Of a stretch of DNA of 43,676 nucleotides, positions 32,692 through 42,203 are shown in pieces. Numbering within the stretch: position 1 is the stretch's first letter; each line of letters opens with the position of its first letter. The stretch lies in the NCBI GenBank assembly GCA_026418015.1, contig JAOACE010000023.1:1-43676 (forward strand). The letters are read 5' to 3'. This DNA comes from Leptospiraceae bacterium. Lineage in GTDB: Bacteria > Spirochaetota > Leptospiria > Leptospirales > Leptonemataceae. The position numbers were made by a program, and so were the translations under genes. Below the pieces are notes generated by a model that was not told the origin of the DNA, ran no database searches, and worked only from the letters and a program-made list of their open reading frames with translations.

Positions 32692-34425
32692 TTATTTTGA
32701 TTTTTTAAAAACAAAGCCAGAATAATAAACCTCATCGTTTTTAAATACTAACACATCGCCTAATTGACGTCCTAAACCTGGAATTTTTAATTTATCTTTT
32801 CCATAAGGTATTACATAAAATATCAAAGGCATGGGATTATTAGGATAAAAAATCTTTAAAATCAATTTATGATCCTTCTCTTCTACCGCTATCTTTTCTA
32901 TGTAAAAAAATGGTTTTTGATTTTTCTCCACTGGATATACATATTCTCCTATCATTTTTTTTGCTTGTTCAATTTCCGAAAAAGAAATCTTACTTCCCAT
33001 AAGCATGGTAGAATTGCCCATAACAGAATACAAAAGAATTTGATCGTTTATTTTTTTAAAAACAAAATCGGTATCCTTCATAATTTCTACGGGAATAAAC
33101 TTTAAAATGCGAAGGTAAAACCGAAAAAGACCATTATTTAGGATAAATTCGCAAGAAAAGTCTAAATAAGAACATTTGATCGATTCAAAATCATCATCCA
33201 AAATTTGTAGCATTCCAAAAGTAGTGTTATAATAACCAGAAATTTCTTTTTTGTTATAGATTGCATTGTTTAAAGCAATACGAGAAGGACGATCTCTTTT
33301 TATAGAAAACTTATGATTCGCGAAAAATGATAATGTTTCAACTGCTACTTGCGAAGATATGAACCTACCAGTGGTTGTGTTGGTCATAACTAAAATTCCC
33401 ATAGGCAATTCGGGAAGTAAAATCATCATAGAATGATAGGTTAATGTTGCCCCACCATGATTCGCTTGAAGGACTTTACCAAAACCCAAATCGTTCAAGA
33501 AAAAAGGAAGTCCCATTTTTAGCTGATCATCAAAAGGTGGTAGCTCTTGCAACCGAAACATTTCGCTTACAGAATTTTGCGATAGATAAGTTTTATCTTT
33601 GATTCTTCCGCGATTTAAGATCATTTGCATAAATTTTGCCATATCTTCTGCATTCGTATAAATACCTCCCGCGGGAACCATAACAATTGGTGGTTCATGG
33701 ATACTTTTTGTTCCAAAGAGATCAACATCATAACCATTAGATACATTTTTCGCGCGAAATAAATTTGTAGATGTTTGATTCATTTCTAATTCGCGAAACA
33801 TTTCTTGTAGATAATCACTATATTTTTTGCCACTTAAAACTTCGATAATTCTTCCCGAAAGTGTAACGCCTAAATTCGAATAAGAAAAAACTTCGCCAGG
33901 TGGATTCGCTAAATAAATAAGTCGGATTTCTTTTGTGATTTGTTCAAGTTCTAAGTAGTCCTCATTCCAGAGAAACTTCATCAAATCGGACGGTAAACCA
34001 CTATGATGCGTTAATAATTGTTTAATCGTAATGGGGCGATGATAGTCATAATCAATAGGAAGATCATCGACATATTTATGAATTGGATCATTTAAATTCA
34101 ATTTTTTTTCTTCGACAAGTTTTAAAATTGCAACAGCATTAATAACTTTTGCAATGGAACCTATATTAAAATTCGTGTTATCTCTAACAGGGATTTTTTT
34201 TTCTTTGTTTTCGTATCCTGCCTGAAATTTCCATAGAACTTGCTTATCATCTACAACCACCAATGATAACCCTACAACTTTATAATCTTCCATAGTTTTT
34301 AATATCCAACCTTGTAAGTACTCTAATGCCTGATTATAATCTTGTGTTTTATATTCAGTTGGTTTAGTTGAATAGGATTTACAAAACAAAAAAAATAAAA
34401 TTAATAATATGTTTAACCACTTCAT
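32692..34425 (-). CDS. Beta-lactamase-fold serine hydrolase lipoprotein
   Basis: A 577-residue envelope protein. The N-terminus is a lipoprotein signal with Cys15 after FFLF. Residues about 30-385 are the beta-lactamase/class C penicillin-binding fold: SxxK as SIAK in NIGSIAKVINA (about 89), YxN as YSN in FSYSNLGV (about 180), and HGG in place of KTG (about 323), as in EstB-type esterases and D-aminopeptidases. Residues about 390-577 form a beta-rich C-terminal domain. It could be an esterase, peptidase or cell-wall enzyme; resistance function is not implied. GGAG lies too close to the ATG to be a normal Shine-Dalgarno; TTGTAA begins 34 nt upstream. Confidence 0.88.
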   Translation of the reverse strand: MKWLNILLILFFLFCKSYSTKPTEYKTQDYNQALEYLQGWILKTMEDYKVVGLSLVVVDDKQVLWKFQAGYENKEKKIPVRDNTNFNIGSIAKVINAVAILKLVEEKKLNLNDPIHKYVDDLPIDYDYHRPITIKQLLTHHSGLPSDLMKFLWNEDYLELEQITKEIRLIYLANPPGEVFSYSNLGVTLSGRIIEVLSGKKYSDYLQEMFRELEMNQTSTNLFRAKNVSNGYDVDLFGTKSIHEPPIVMVPAGGIYTNAEDMAKFMQMILNRGRIKDKTYLSQNSVSEMFRLQELPPFDDQLKMGLPFFLNDLGFGKVLQANHGGATLTYHSMMILLPELPMGILVMTNTTTGRFISSQVAVETLSFFANHKFSIKRDRPSRIALNNAIYNKKEISGYYNTTFGMLQILDDDFESIKCSYLDFSCEFILNNGLFRFYLRILKFIPVEIMKDTDFVFKKINDQILLYSVMGNSTMLMGSKISFSEIEQAKKMIGEYVYPVEKNQKPFFYIEKIAVEEKDHKLILKIFYPNNPMPLIFYVIPYGKDKLKIPGLGRQLGDVLVFKNDEVYYSGFVFKKSK

Positions 34426-34512
34426 AACTCCATTTTTTTTGTTAAAATCTTTATTACAAATGTTATTTTAAAAAAACGAAACAACCATATACATTATACA
34501 TGTATAAAGTAT

Positions 34513-34547
34513 TTGACATAATATTTTTTAAAATTTTTTTGGAAATT
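34513..34547 (+). promoter_or_regulatory. Putative promoter with leaderless geometry for the C_GCAxxG gene
   Basis: TTGACA (34513-34518) begins 35 nt before the ATG at 34548. The -10 region is an A/T tract without a clear hexamer. This box lies inside the frame if the ATG at 34500 is used. Confidence 0.38.
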
Positions 34548-35090
34548 ATGGAAAAAATGTCTACAATGGAGAAAAATAACCATCATAAAGAATACATCGA
34601 AAATTTAGTTCAAAAATCATTTGAGGAATTTCAATCTTACATAAAAAAAGCTTCGGATAACTTTGTTTACGGAAGTGATAACTGTTCCGAAGCAATAGCA
34701 AGTAGTATAGCAGAATTCGAAGGAAAAAACAAAGAAATCTACAAAGGCATGGTAAGTGGGTTTGGCAAAGGCATAGCAGGAAATGCAGAAACCTGTGGAG
34801 CAATGTTAACAGGAATCAGTTTTGTTAGTAAAATTGCATTCGAAAACGGTTACAACAAAAAAGAAATACGAAACTTTTGTAACAACTTTTACAAGAAGTT
34901 CCAAGAAGAATTCAAATCTACTCAATGTAGTATTTTAAGTGGACATGATTGTGATCAACCTTTTGATAGTGATTTTGACTTACATACATGTGGTAAGTAT
35001 ATAGCTTTTACTACCAAAGAAATTCTAAACTTTAAAAGAAATATTCAACCTGCAAATGAATCCCAAAATCTAAAAAATTCTTTACAATAA
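34548..35090 (+). CDS. C_GCAxxG_C_C-family putative redox protein
   Basis: About 180 residues. The cysteine pattern of the family is present: DNCSEAIASS, GNAETCGAMLTGISFV (the CGAxxTG core), then TQCSILSGHDC and a last HTCGKYIAF. A Gly-rich GMVSGFGKGIAG segment precedes the core. Members are thought to be redox-active or metal/cluster-binding, without an established reaction. I chose the ATG at 34548 because a TTGACA lies 35 nt before it and the extra residues of the ATG at 34500 form an odd hydrophobic start. It is 24 bases before rpsR, whose putative promoter overlaps its stop codon. Confidence 0.82.
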   Translation: MEKMSTMEKNNHHKEYIENLVQKSFEEFQSYIKKASDNFVYGSDNCSEAIASSIAEFEGKNKEIYKGMVSGFGKGIAGNAETCGAMLTGISFVSKIAFENGYNKKEIRNFCNNFYKKFQEEFKSTQCSILSGHDCDQPFDSDFDLHTCGKYIAFTTKEILNFKRNIQPANESQNLKNSLQ

Positions 35091-35114
35091 AAATTCCTAC
35101 AAAAAAATGTAAGC
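35081..35114 (+). promoter_or_regulatory. Putative leaderless-type promoter of rpsR
   Basis: TTTACA (35081-35086) overlaps the end of the preceding gene and begins 34 nt before the rpsR ATG. No good Shine-Dalgarno is present (only TAAG near the start codon). Confidence 0.4.
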
Positions 35115-35375
35115 ATGAGTGAAGAATTTAAAGAAGAACATCAAAAAGAACAAGAAAAAAATCCTATTAAGTTTCGTTATAGAAAAAAGATACTAGATAT
35201 TCGTGGTATAGAAATAGACTACAGAAAACCAGAAATTTTGCAACGATTTATTTCTAAAACAGGGAAAATACTCCCAAGAAGAATGACCGGTGCATCTGCA
35301 AAAATTCAAAGAAAAATTGCAAGAGAAATCAAAAGAGCAAGAATGGCGAACTTATTACCATTTACAAAACGTTAA
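35115..35375 (+). CDS. rpsR: 30S ribosomal protein S18
   Basis: An 86-residue protein of the small-subunit platform, partner of S6. The core is diagnostic: [20 protein letters not shown] (about 33-52), then [20 protein letters not shown] and [10 protein letters not shown]. The N-terminal 30 residues are a charged extension and carry no zinc-binding cysteines. It is unusual that rpsF, ssb and rplI are not next to it; instead it lies between a cysteine-rich redox protein and sucA, 81 bases before the latter. No strong Shine-Dalgarno is present. Confidence 0.96.
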   Translation: MSEEFKEEHQKEQEKNPIKFRYRKKILDIRGIEIDYRKPEILQRFISKTGKILPRRMTGASAKIQRKIAREIKRARMANLLPFTKR

Positions 35376-35456
35376 AATTAGATTGCTTAAATATTATTCA
35401 TTAATTTTTTTAAATATAAAAATATTTCAGAAGAGAGAGTATTAAAGGTTAACGTT

Positions 35457-38228
35457 ATGAAGTCCTTCCAATATATCTCCGTGCTCCAGGGAGATCAAAA
35501 AGAATACTTGGAGCAATTGTACGAGAAGTATTTAAAAAGTCCTGAAAGCATTCCCCAAGATTGGAGAATCCTCTTCGATTCTATCGAAGATAAAGGCGAA
35601 GTTCAAATAAAAAAACCTGTTTCATTTACTGCGGATGTTCAACCAGAAGATATTCCTTCTTCTTGGTACGAATCGGATTTAAATTTAAAGGTTCACAAAT
35701 TGATTCAGGATTATAGAAGACATGGACACTCTGTTGCAAAAATTGATCCATTAGGATTATACAACAAAGATCCCAAAATCTTTTTTGATTTAGCAAAATA
35801 TGGCATAACAGAATCGGACTTAAAAAAGAAAATCACTACTTCCATTGCGAACAAAAATTACACCGATACCGTAGAAAATATTATTAAAAAAATAGAACAA
35901 ATCTATTGTTCTACTACTGGTTTTGAATTTTTCTACATAAGAGATGATGAAAAACGTAATTGGATTATAAACCATGTAGAAGCAGAGGACTTTTTTAATC
36001 CATTATCTTACGAAGAAATTAAATTACTTTATTCGAAGCTTTTTAGTGCTGAATATTTCGAAAAATTTTTAGCTATCAAATATCCAGGTAAAAAGCGGTT
36101 TTCCCTCGAAGGTGGAGAAAGTTTAATCCCAGCATTAGCAGTCCTTATCGAAGAAGCAGGAAAGTACGATGTAAAACAAATTGTCTTAGGAATGGCTCAT
36201 AGAGGTCGTTTGAACGTATTAGCCAACATAATGGGAAAAGATGCTGCCCATATATTTGCAGAATTTAACGAAAATGTTGGTGAAGATATTACTATGGGAG
36301 ATGTTAAATATCACATGGGATATTCTTCTGATTATAAAACCTCTAACAATAAACTTATCCACTTAAGTTTAGCATTCAATCCAAGTCATCTAGAAGTAAT
36401 AAATCCCGTCGTAATGGGATCTGTTCGCGCAAGACAATCAAAAAATAACGACATAAACAGAGACAAACATCTAGCACTATTAATCCATGGTGATGCAGCG
36501 ATAGCTGGACAAGGTATCAATTACGAAATGATCAACATGGCGCTTCTTAAAGGATATACAATCGGTGGTACTATCCATATAGTGGTAAACAATCAAATCG
36601 GTTTTACAACAGAACCACAAGATGCACGTTCTACTCCTTATGCAACCGACATCGCAAAATTACTGCAAACTCCTATCTTCCATGTGAATGGTGATGATCC
36701 CATTGCTGTATATCGCGCAATTAAATTGGCCGTTGAATTTCGTCAAACCTTCCATACCGATGTTTTTATCGATTTGATTTGTTTTAGGAAATGGGGACAT
36801 AACGAAACAGACGAACCCACATTCACCCAACCTATTATGTACAAAAAAATAAAACAACATCCAGGAACATTTAGTCTTTTTGATCAATCACCTGCAACGA
36901 ATCTTTTACCGAAAGAAGAAAAAGAAAAGATTAAATCTGAATATATCCATTATCTAGAAAATTCACATAAACGATTGGAGTCCGAAGATATAAAAGTTTA
37001 TATTCAAACATTAACAGATCAATGGAAAGGTCTAAAAAAGATTGATTTCGATAACGAACCAAATACAAGTGTTGATCTAACAACTTTGCAAAAAATAGCA
37101 GAAAAAATTACACAAGTTCCCAAAGGATTCCACTTAAACTCTAAACTTGTAAGATTATTCCAAGATCGTTATAATATGATCTTTAAACCAGAAGAGAAAA
37201 AGATTGATTGGGGAATGGGAGAATTATTAGCTTATGGTTCATTACTCCTCGAAGGCACACCTGTGAGAATTTCTGGTCAGGACTGTAAACGAGGTACATT
37301 TAGCCATAGACATGCAGTAGTTTTTGATTCCGAAACAGGCGAAGAATACTCACCATTACAAAATTTAGATCCAAATCAAGCAAAGTTCGAAGTAATCAAC
37401 TCTTTACTTTCCGAAGAAGCAGTACTTGCATTTGAGTTTGGATATTCCTTAGCAGATCCAAGAACTCTTGTTATATGGGAAGCACAATTCGGTGATTTTG
37501 CCAATGGAGCACAAGTGATTATCGATCAGTTTATTAGTAGTTCAGAAGCAAAATGGCAAAGGATGTCTGGAATTACCTTATTCTTACCCCATGGATACGA
37601 AGGACAGGGTCCAGAACATTCCAGTGCTCGATTAGAGCGATATCTACAACTATGTAGTCAACATAATATACAAGTTGTATATCCAACTCTACCATCTCAA
37701 ATATTTCATTTATTAAGACGGCAAATTAAACGTAATTACAGAAAACCTCTAATTGTGATGACTCCAAAATCTCTTTTACGACATGTAGAAGCTGTAAGTG
37801 AAATTAAAGATTTCACTAACGGTAGTTTTATCGAGGTTATCGACGAAACAGATCAAGAAATCAAACCCAAAGACGTAAAAAAACTTATCTTCTGTACTGG
37901 CAAAATTTATTATGAATTAAGAGAAGCCCGAAGAAATAAAAACAAAAATCATATTGCAATTATTCGTGTTGAGCAACTCTATCCTTTTCCAGAGAACAAA
38001 ATTAAAGAAATTATTGCGAAATATTCTAATGCAAAAGAATATTACTGGGTACAAGAAGAACCAAGAAATCAAGGCGCTTGGATATATGTAGAAAACCATT
38101 TGGGCAACATTTGTCCCACAAAATTAAAATACATTGGAAGACAAGCATCCCCAAGCCCAGCAACAGGATATTACAAAGTTCACCTAAAAGAACAAGAAGC
38201 TATAATTAAAGAAGCGATAGAATTATAA
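35457..38228 (+). CDS. sucA: 2-oxoglutarate dehydrogenase E1 component
   Basis: A 923-residue thiamine-diphosphate enzyme that decarboxylates 2-oxoglutarate and passes the succinyl group to E2. It has the E2-contact tail [16 protein letters not shown] (about 22-37), HRGR in [11 protein letters not shown] (about 244-254), the ThDP/Mg motif GDAAIAGQG...NNQIG (about 345-382), a transketolase-like domain with [12 protein letters not shown], and [20 protein letters not shown] (about 705-724). The start has AAAGG (35441-35445) about 10 bases upstream. It begins a three-gene operon for the whole complex, with sucB 14 bases downstream. Confidence 0.97.
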   Translation: MKSFQYISVLQGDQKEYLEQLYEKYLKSPESIPQDWRILFDSIEDKGEVQIKKPVSFTADVQPEDIPSSWYESDLNLKVHKLIQDYRRHGHSVAKIDPLGLYNKDPKIFFDLAKYGITESDLKKKITTSIANKNYTDTVENIIKKIEQIYCSTTGFEFFYIRDDEKRNWIINHVEAEDFFNPLSYEEIKLLYSKLFSAEYFEKFLAIKYPGKKRFSLEGGESLIPALAVLIEEAGKYDVKQIVLGMAHRGRLNVLANIMGKDAAHIFAEFNENVGEDITMGDVKYHMGYSSDYKTSNNKLIHLSLAFNPSHLEVINPVVMGSVRARQSKNNDINRDKHLALLIHGDAAIAGQGINYEMINMALLKGYTIGGTIHIVVNNQIGFTTEPQDARSTPYATDIAKLLQTPIFHVNGDDPIAVYRAIKLAVEFRQTFHTDVFIDLICFRKWGHNETDEPTFTQPIMYKKIKQHPGTFSLFDQSPATNLLPKEEKEKIKSEYIHYLENSHKRLESEDIKVYIQTLTDQWKGLKKIDFDNEPNTSVDLTTLQKIAEKITQVPKGFHLNSKLVRLFQDRYNMIFKPEEKKIDWGMGELLAYGSLLLEGTPVRISGQDCKRGTFSHRHAVVFDSETGEEYSPLQNLDPNQAKFEVINSLLSEEAVLAFEFGYSLADPRTLVIWEAQFGDFANGAQVIIDQFISSSEAKWQRMSGITLFLPHGYEGQGPEHSSARLERYLQLCSQHNIQVVYPTLPSQIFHLLRRQIKRNYRKPLIVMTPKSLLRHVEAVSEIKDFTNGSFIEVIDETDQEIKPKDVKKLIFCTGKIYYELREARRNKNKNHIAIIRVEQLYPFPENKIKEIIAKYSNAKEYYWVQEEPRNQGAWIYVENHLGNICPTKLKYIGRQASPSPATGYYKVHLKEQEAIIKEAIEL

Positions 38229-38242
38229 AAAAAGGAAGCTAT

Positions 38243-39433
38243 ATGTCGACAGAAATTAAAGTTCCCCCCATGGGAGAATCTATTACAGAAGCAACAGTTG
38301 CCTCTTGGCACAAAAATGTTGGCGAAGCAGTTAAGGAAGGAGAGATTTTAGTAGAACTCGAAACGGATAAGGTAACAATGGAGGTTCCAAGTCCTAAAAG
38401 TGGTGTTCTAAAACAAATTATCAAACAAACAGGAGAAACCGTTCGTATAGACGAAGTCTTAGCAATTCTAGAAGATTCTGTAACCTCGCAAGAACCAACA
38501 CCAACACCGAAACCAACAGAACCCAAAAAAGAAGAAACTCAGCAGGTAGAAATGGCGCCTTCTGCTAAAAGACTAGTAATGGAAAATAATCTCGATCCAT
38601 CCAAAATTTCTGGCTCTGGTAAGCATGGTCAAATCACCAAAGAAGATGTTATACATCATCTCGAAAAAAAAGAAATTAAACAAGAACCCAAAATAGAAGT
38701 CCAACAAGAAGTTAGACCTGCGATTACAGAACCTAAGCGAGAAGAAATCGTTCCGATGAGTAGGCTTCGACAAAGAATCGCAGAACGATTGGTAGAAGCT
38801 CAACACACTGCTGCAATTTTAACGACTTTTAACGAAGCCGATATGTCTAAAATCATGGAATATAGAGAAAAATACAACGAAATCTTCCAGAAAAAATATG
38901 GTATAAAATTAGGATTTATGTCTTTTTTTGTTAAAGCATGTGTTCAGGCTTTAAAAGAATTTCCTGCGGTAAATGCAGAAATACGCGATAAAAATATTGT
39001 ATACAAATATTATTATGATATAGGTGTTGCAGTTGGTGGTCCAAGAGGTCTTGTTGTTCCAGTTGTTCGAAATGCAGATAAATTAAGTTTTGCAGAAATT
39101 GAACTCGAAATAGCAAGACTTGCACAAAAAGTTCGCGAAGGCACAATAACATTAGAAGAACTTAGCGGAGGTACTTTTACAATTTCTAACGGCGGTATCT
39201 ATGGATCTATGATGTCTACACCGATTCTAAACCCTCCACAAGTAGGCATACTTGGAATGCATAACATCGTCAAAAGAGCTGTTGTTGTAAACGATCAAAT
39301 CGTAATTCGACCCATGATGTATTTAGCATTATCTTATGATCACAGAATAATCGATGGGAAAGAAGCAGTAAGCTTTTTAGTTCGCGTAAAAGAATGCGTA
39401 GAAAACCCAGAGCGAATGATGTTCGAGATCTAA
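38243..39433 (+). CDS. sucB: 2-oxoglutarate dehydrogenase E2 (dihydrolipoyl succinyltransferase)
   Basis: A 396-residue E2. Domains: one lipoyl domain (1-77) with lipoylated Lys43 in [12 protein letters not shown], a Pro/Thr-rich linker (80-100), the peripheral subunit-binding domain (about 106-140, [14 protein letters not shown]...GQITKEDV), a charged linker, and the catalytic domain (about 165-396) with the active-site [13 protein letters not shown] (His about 368, Asp about 372). Product is succinyl-CoA. Shine-Dalgarno AGGAAG is present. It has E1 in front and E3 behind, so the complex is stoichiometrically co-expressed. Confidence 0.97.
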   Translation: MSTEIKVPPMGESITEATVASWHKNVGEAVKEGEILVELETDKVTMEVPSPKSGVLKQIIKQTGETVRIDEVLAILEDSVTSQEPTPTPKPTEPKKEETQQVEMAPSAKRLVMENNLDPSKISGSGKHGQITKEDVIHHLEKKEIKQEPKIEVQQEVRPAITEPKREEIVPMSRLRQRIAERLVEAQHTAAILTTFNEADMSKIMEYREKYNEIFQKKYGIKLGFMSFFVKACVQALKEFPAVNAEIRDKNIVYKYYYDIGVAVGGPRGLVVPVVRNADKLSFAEIELEIARLAQKVREGTITLEELSGGTFTISNGGIYGSMMSTPILNPPQVGILGMHNIVKRAVVVNDQIVIRPMMYLALSYDHRIIDGKEAVSFLVRVKECVENPERMMFEI

Positions 39434-39446
39434 AAGGAGTAATACT

Positions 39447-40862
39447 ATGTATGATGTTGTTGTGATTGGAAGTGGTCCAGGTGGTTATGTCTGTGCAATT
39501 CGCTGTGCTCAGTTGGGTTTAAAAACAGCTATCATAGAAAAAAATGCAACATTAGGAGGAACATGTCTTAACATAGGTTGTATTCCTTCTAAAGCGTTGT
39601 TAGATAGCTCAGAAAAATACTATCAAGCAATCCATCATTTTAAAGAACATGGTATACAGGTTGGGAATGTTTCTATCGATCTCGATACGATGATGAAAAG
39701 AAAAGATCAAGTTGTAAAAGAACTAACCGATGGCGTTCGATTTTTAATGAATAAAAATAAAATCCAAGTGTATTCTGGCGTAGGTAGCTTTTATTCTTAT
39801 TCCCTAAACAAAATAGAAATCCAAGTAAAAAATCCTCAAAAAGAAGAAATCATCGAAACAAAAAAATGTGTAATCGCAACAGGTTCTCAGGTAATAACAC
39901 CGAAAGATATTGGTCTTAACGTAGAAATTGATGGCGAAAAAATCATTGTTTCGGATCATGCCTTAGCATTAAAAAGCATTCCTAAAAGCATGTTGGTTAT
40001 TGGCGGTGGAGTAATTGGGTTAGAATTAGGTTCTGTTTGGAGTCGTTTAGGAACGAACGTAACCATCGTAGAAGTTCTACCAGATATCTTAATGAACTTA
40101 GATGGAAAAATGAGGCAGATTGCGCGAAAGGCATTAGAAAAACAAGGGTTGAAATTTTTATTAAACCACAAAGTAGTAGATATCCAGCTAAAAAAAGATA
40201 GCGTAATATCCAAAATACAAACACCTAAAAACGAAACCATCGAAATAGAAACGGAAAAAGTATTAGTTGCAGTAGGAAGAAAACCCTACACAAATGGATT
40301 AAACCTCGAAAAAATCGGAGTAGAATTAAACCAACGCGGTCGCATTAAAGTTAATCAACACTTAGAAACTAACCTAAAAAATATCTATGCTATTGGCGAT
40401 GTTATAGAAGGTCCCATGTTAGCACACAAAGCAGAAGAAGAAGGGATTGCTGTTGCACATCATATCGCGAATAAATATGCTCATGTAAATTATGATTTAT
40501 GTCCATATGTTGTATATACTTGGCCAGAAATTGCATGGGTAGGCAAAAGCGAAGAAAAGCTTATCGAAGAAGGGATTGAATACAACGTAGGTACATTTCT
40601 TTTTAAAGCAAACGGAAGAGCAAAAGGAATGGGCGAAACCGAAGGTCAGGTTAAAATCTTAGCACACAAAAAAACCGATAAAATTTTAGGTGTATCCATC
40701 GTTGGACCTTATGCATCAGAAATCTTAGGCGAAGCTGTTATCGCAATGGAATTTTCGGGTTCCTCAGAAGATTTAGGAAGATCCTTCCATTCTCATCCCA
40801 ACCTTCTCGAAGTAATAAAAGAAGCAGCTTTGGATGTAAACAAAGAAGCGATTCATAAATAA
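39447..40862 (+). CDS. lpd: Dihydrolipoyl dehydrogenase (E3)
   Basis: A 471-residue FAD flavoprotein that reoxidises lipoamide with NAD. FAD motif GSGPGGYVCA (8-17), redox disulfide C40/C45 in TCLNIGCIPSK, NAD-binding GGGVIGLELGSVW (about 187-199), second FAD motif IYAIGDVIEGPMLAH, and catalytic His in FHSHPNLLEVIKEA (about 448). Shine-Dalgarno AAGGAG is present 7 bases before ATG. It ends 2 bases from the stop of the convergent cbiO gene. Confidence 0.97.
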   Translation: MYDVVVIGSGPGGYVCAIRCAQLGLKTAIIEKNATLGGTCLNIGCIPSKALLDSSEKYYQAIHHFKEHGIQVGNVSIDLDTMMKRKDQVVKELTDGVRFLMNKNKIQVYSGVGSFYSYSLNKIEIQVKNPQKEEIIETKKCVIATGSQVITPKDIGLNVEIDGEKIIVSDHALALKSIPKSMLVIGGGVIGLELGSVWSRLGTNVTIVEVLPDILMNLDGKMRQIARKALEKQGLKFLLNHKVVDIQLKKDSVISKIQTPKNETIEIETEKVLVAVGRKPYTNGLNLEKIGVELNQRGRIKVNQHLETNLKNIYAIGDVIEGPMLAHKAEEEGIAVAHHIANKYAHVNYDLCPYVVYTWPEIAWVGKSEEKLIEEGIEYNVGTFLFKANGRAKGMGETEGQVKILAHKKTDKILGVSIVGPYASEILGEAVIAMEFSGSSEDLGRSFHSHPNLLEVIKEAALDVNKEAIHK

Positions 40863-40864
40863 TA

Positions 40865-41641
40865 TCAAAAATCATGAAAGTGATAATGGGAATGTTCTAC
40901 ATTCCCATGTCTATGTCTATGTTTATGCAAAAGACCCGCAGCGAGCATTTTTTCTTTATCGTTTAAAAATTGCATCGTTGGGCCATCATATATAATACGA
41001 TGATTTTCTCCCATTACAATCAATCTTTCTCCTAATTCTGGGGCCAAACTGATATTGTGTGTAGTTACGACAGTAGCAATTTGAAGATCATAGAGTAAAT
41101 CGATTAGCCATCCCGATGTTTTAGGGTCCAAGTTTGCTGTTGGTTCGTCCAAAAGTAAAAATTTCGGTTCTATCGCGAGGAGACATGCTAAACAAAGCTT
41201 TTGTTTTTGCCCGCCACTAAGCTTAAATGGTGGAAGATCAAGAAATGATGTAAGCTCAAACAAATTTGCCCAATATAAAACTCGGTCTTTAACCTCATTT
41301 TCGTTCAATTGCAATTGTCTTAACGAAAAAGCTATCTCATCATAAACTGTTGGATTAAAAAGCATTACGTCTGGATTCTGAAATAGCAAAACAACTTCTC
41401 TACGAAATCTTCTACTAAAATCCTTTTCTCTGATTTTTTTTTCTGTGATCAATACATCATTATAAGTATAGCTTCCCTTTTGAGGAAAAATCAATGCATT
41501 AAGGATTTTTAAAAGAGTAGTTTTTCCACAACCATTGATTCCTAATATCACAATTCTTTCTTTTTGTTTTATAGATAGATGAATATCGTTTAAGACAACC
41601 TTACTATCATATTGATAATAAATATTTTTAAGTATTATCAT
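40865..41641 (-). CDS. cbiO: ECF-type cobalt/nickel transporter ATPase with His-rich tail
   Basis: A 258-residue ABC ATPase energising metal uptake. Walker A GINGCGKTT (34-42), signature LSGGQKQK (about 141-148), Walker B FLLLDEPTANLD (about 161-172) and the switch TTHN. After the ATPase core the last 22 residues carry eight histidines (HKHRHRHG, then HSHYHFHDF). A His-rich C-terminus is not a standard part of CbiO and could bind cytoplasmic Co or Ni, for buffering or feedback. It overlaps cbiQ by 14 bases. The tail-coding DNA has ATGTCT repeats and a 9-bp hairpin. Confidence 0.92.
   Translation of the reverse strand: MIILKNIYYQYDSKVVLNDIHLSIKQKERIVILGINGCGKTTLLKILNALIFPQKGSYTYNDVLITEKKIREKDFSRRFRREVVLLFQNPDVMLFNPTVYDEIAFSLRQLQLNENEVKDRVLYWANLFELTSFLDLPPFKLSGGQKQKLCLACLLAIEPKFLLLDEPTANLDPKTSGWLIDLLYDLQIATVVTTHNISLAPELGERLIVMGENHRIIYDGPTMQFLNDKEKMLAAGLLHKHRHRHGNVEHSHYHFHDF
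40886..40908. terminator. Hairpin at the lpd/cbiO convergence, possible bidirectional terminator
   Basis: ATGGGAATG (40886-40894), loop TTCTA, CATTCCCAT (40900-40908). The 9-bp stem lies 24 bases after the lpd stop and inside the cbiO 3' coding end (His-rich tail). No adjacent T-tract follows on the plus strand; on the minus strand only a delayed TTTTTGA. Termination is therefore a weak call. Confidence 0.35.
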
Positions 41642-42203
41642 AATAAAATCCGCGTGACTTCATCGCTAGGTAAGTTTCTTGGGATGTTTCTTTGGATTTT
41701 TCGAAGAAAAAAACAACAACCCTTTTTATGTAATTTCTTAATTCTTGGATCTGAACTTTTTTTTCTATCGTTCTGCTATTAAATGCATCTTGAAAATCCT
41801 TCAACGTTTTTGAATATATTACAACAAAACCAGAAACTAATACCAACAATATTGTTAAATTTTTCGAAAAATCCAGTGCTTTAAAAAGGTTAATTTTCGA
41901 CAAAAATATCACGGTAAGAAAAGCTAATTCGAAAGTTCTAAGATTTATAGCAAAAAAATAATTCCATCTATTTTCGCCCATAAAAAAACCTGCAACAAAA
42001 TAAGGCAACGTTACTATACCACTAAATAAACTTACAGTAAAAAAAACCTTTTTAAGAGATTTGATTTTATTTATTTTTAATGGAAGAATCAAATATACTA
42101 AAAACAATACAACCAAAGAGATTAAAAGTACATCAAGAGATCGAAGCAAGGAAATAAATACTAATAAAATTAAATAAATTAATAATAATATTTTATCCTT
42201 CAT
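41628..42203 (-). CDS. cbiQ: ECF transporter transmembrane coupling subunit CbiQ
   Basis: A 191-residue inner-membrane protein with four to five hydrophobic helices. It links the CbiO ATPases to CbiM. The EcfT coupling motif A-x-x-x-R-G is visible in LAMKSRGF near the C-terminus (about 180-187). It is shorter than typical CbiQ (about 220-260) and lacks an obvious second A-x-x-x-R-G-like motif; the QELRNYIKRVVVFFFEKS helix before it may serve as the other coupling helix. It overlaps cbiM by 11 bases and cbiO by 14. Confidence 0.85.
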   Translation of the reverse strand: MKDKILLLIYLILLVFISLLRSLDVLLISLVVLFLVYLILPLKINKIKSLKKVFFTVSLFSGIVTLPYFVAGFFMGENRWNYFFAINLRTFELAFLTVIFLSKINLFKALDFSKNLTILLVLVSGFVVIYSKTLKDFQDAFNSRTIEKKVQIQELRNYIKRVVVFFFEKSKETSQETYLAMKSRGFYYDNT

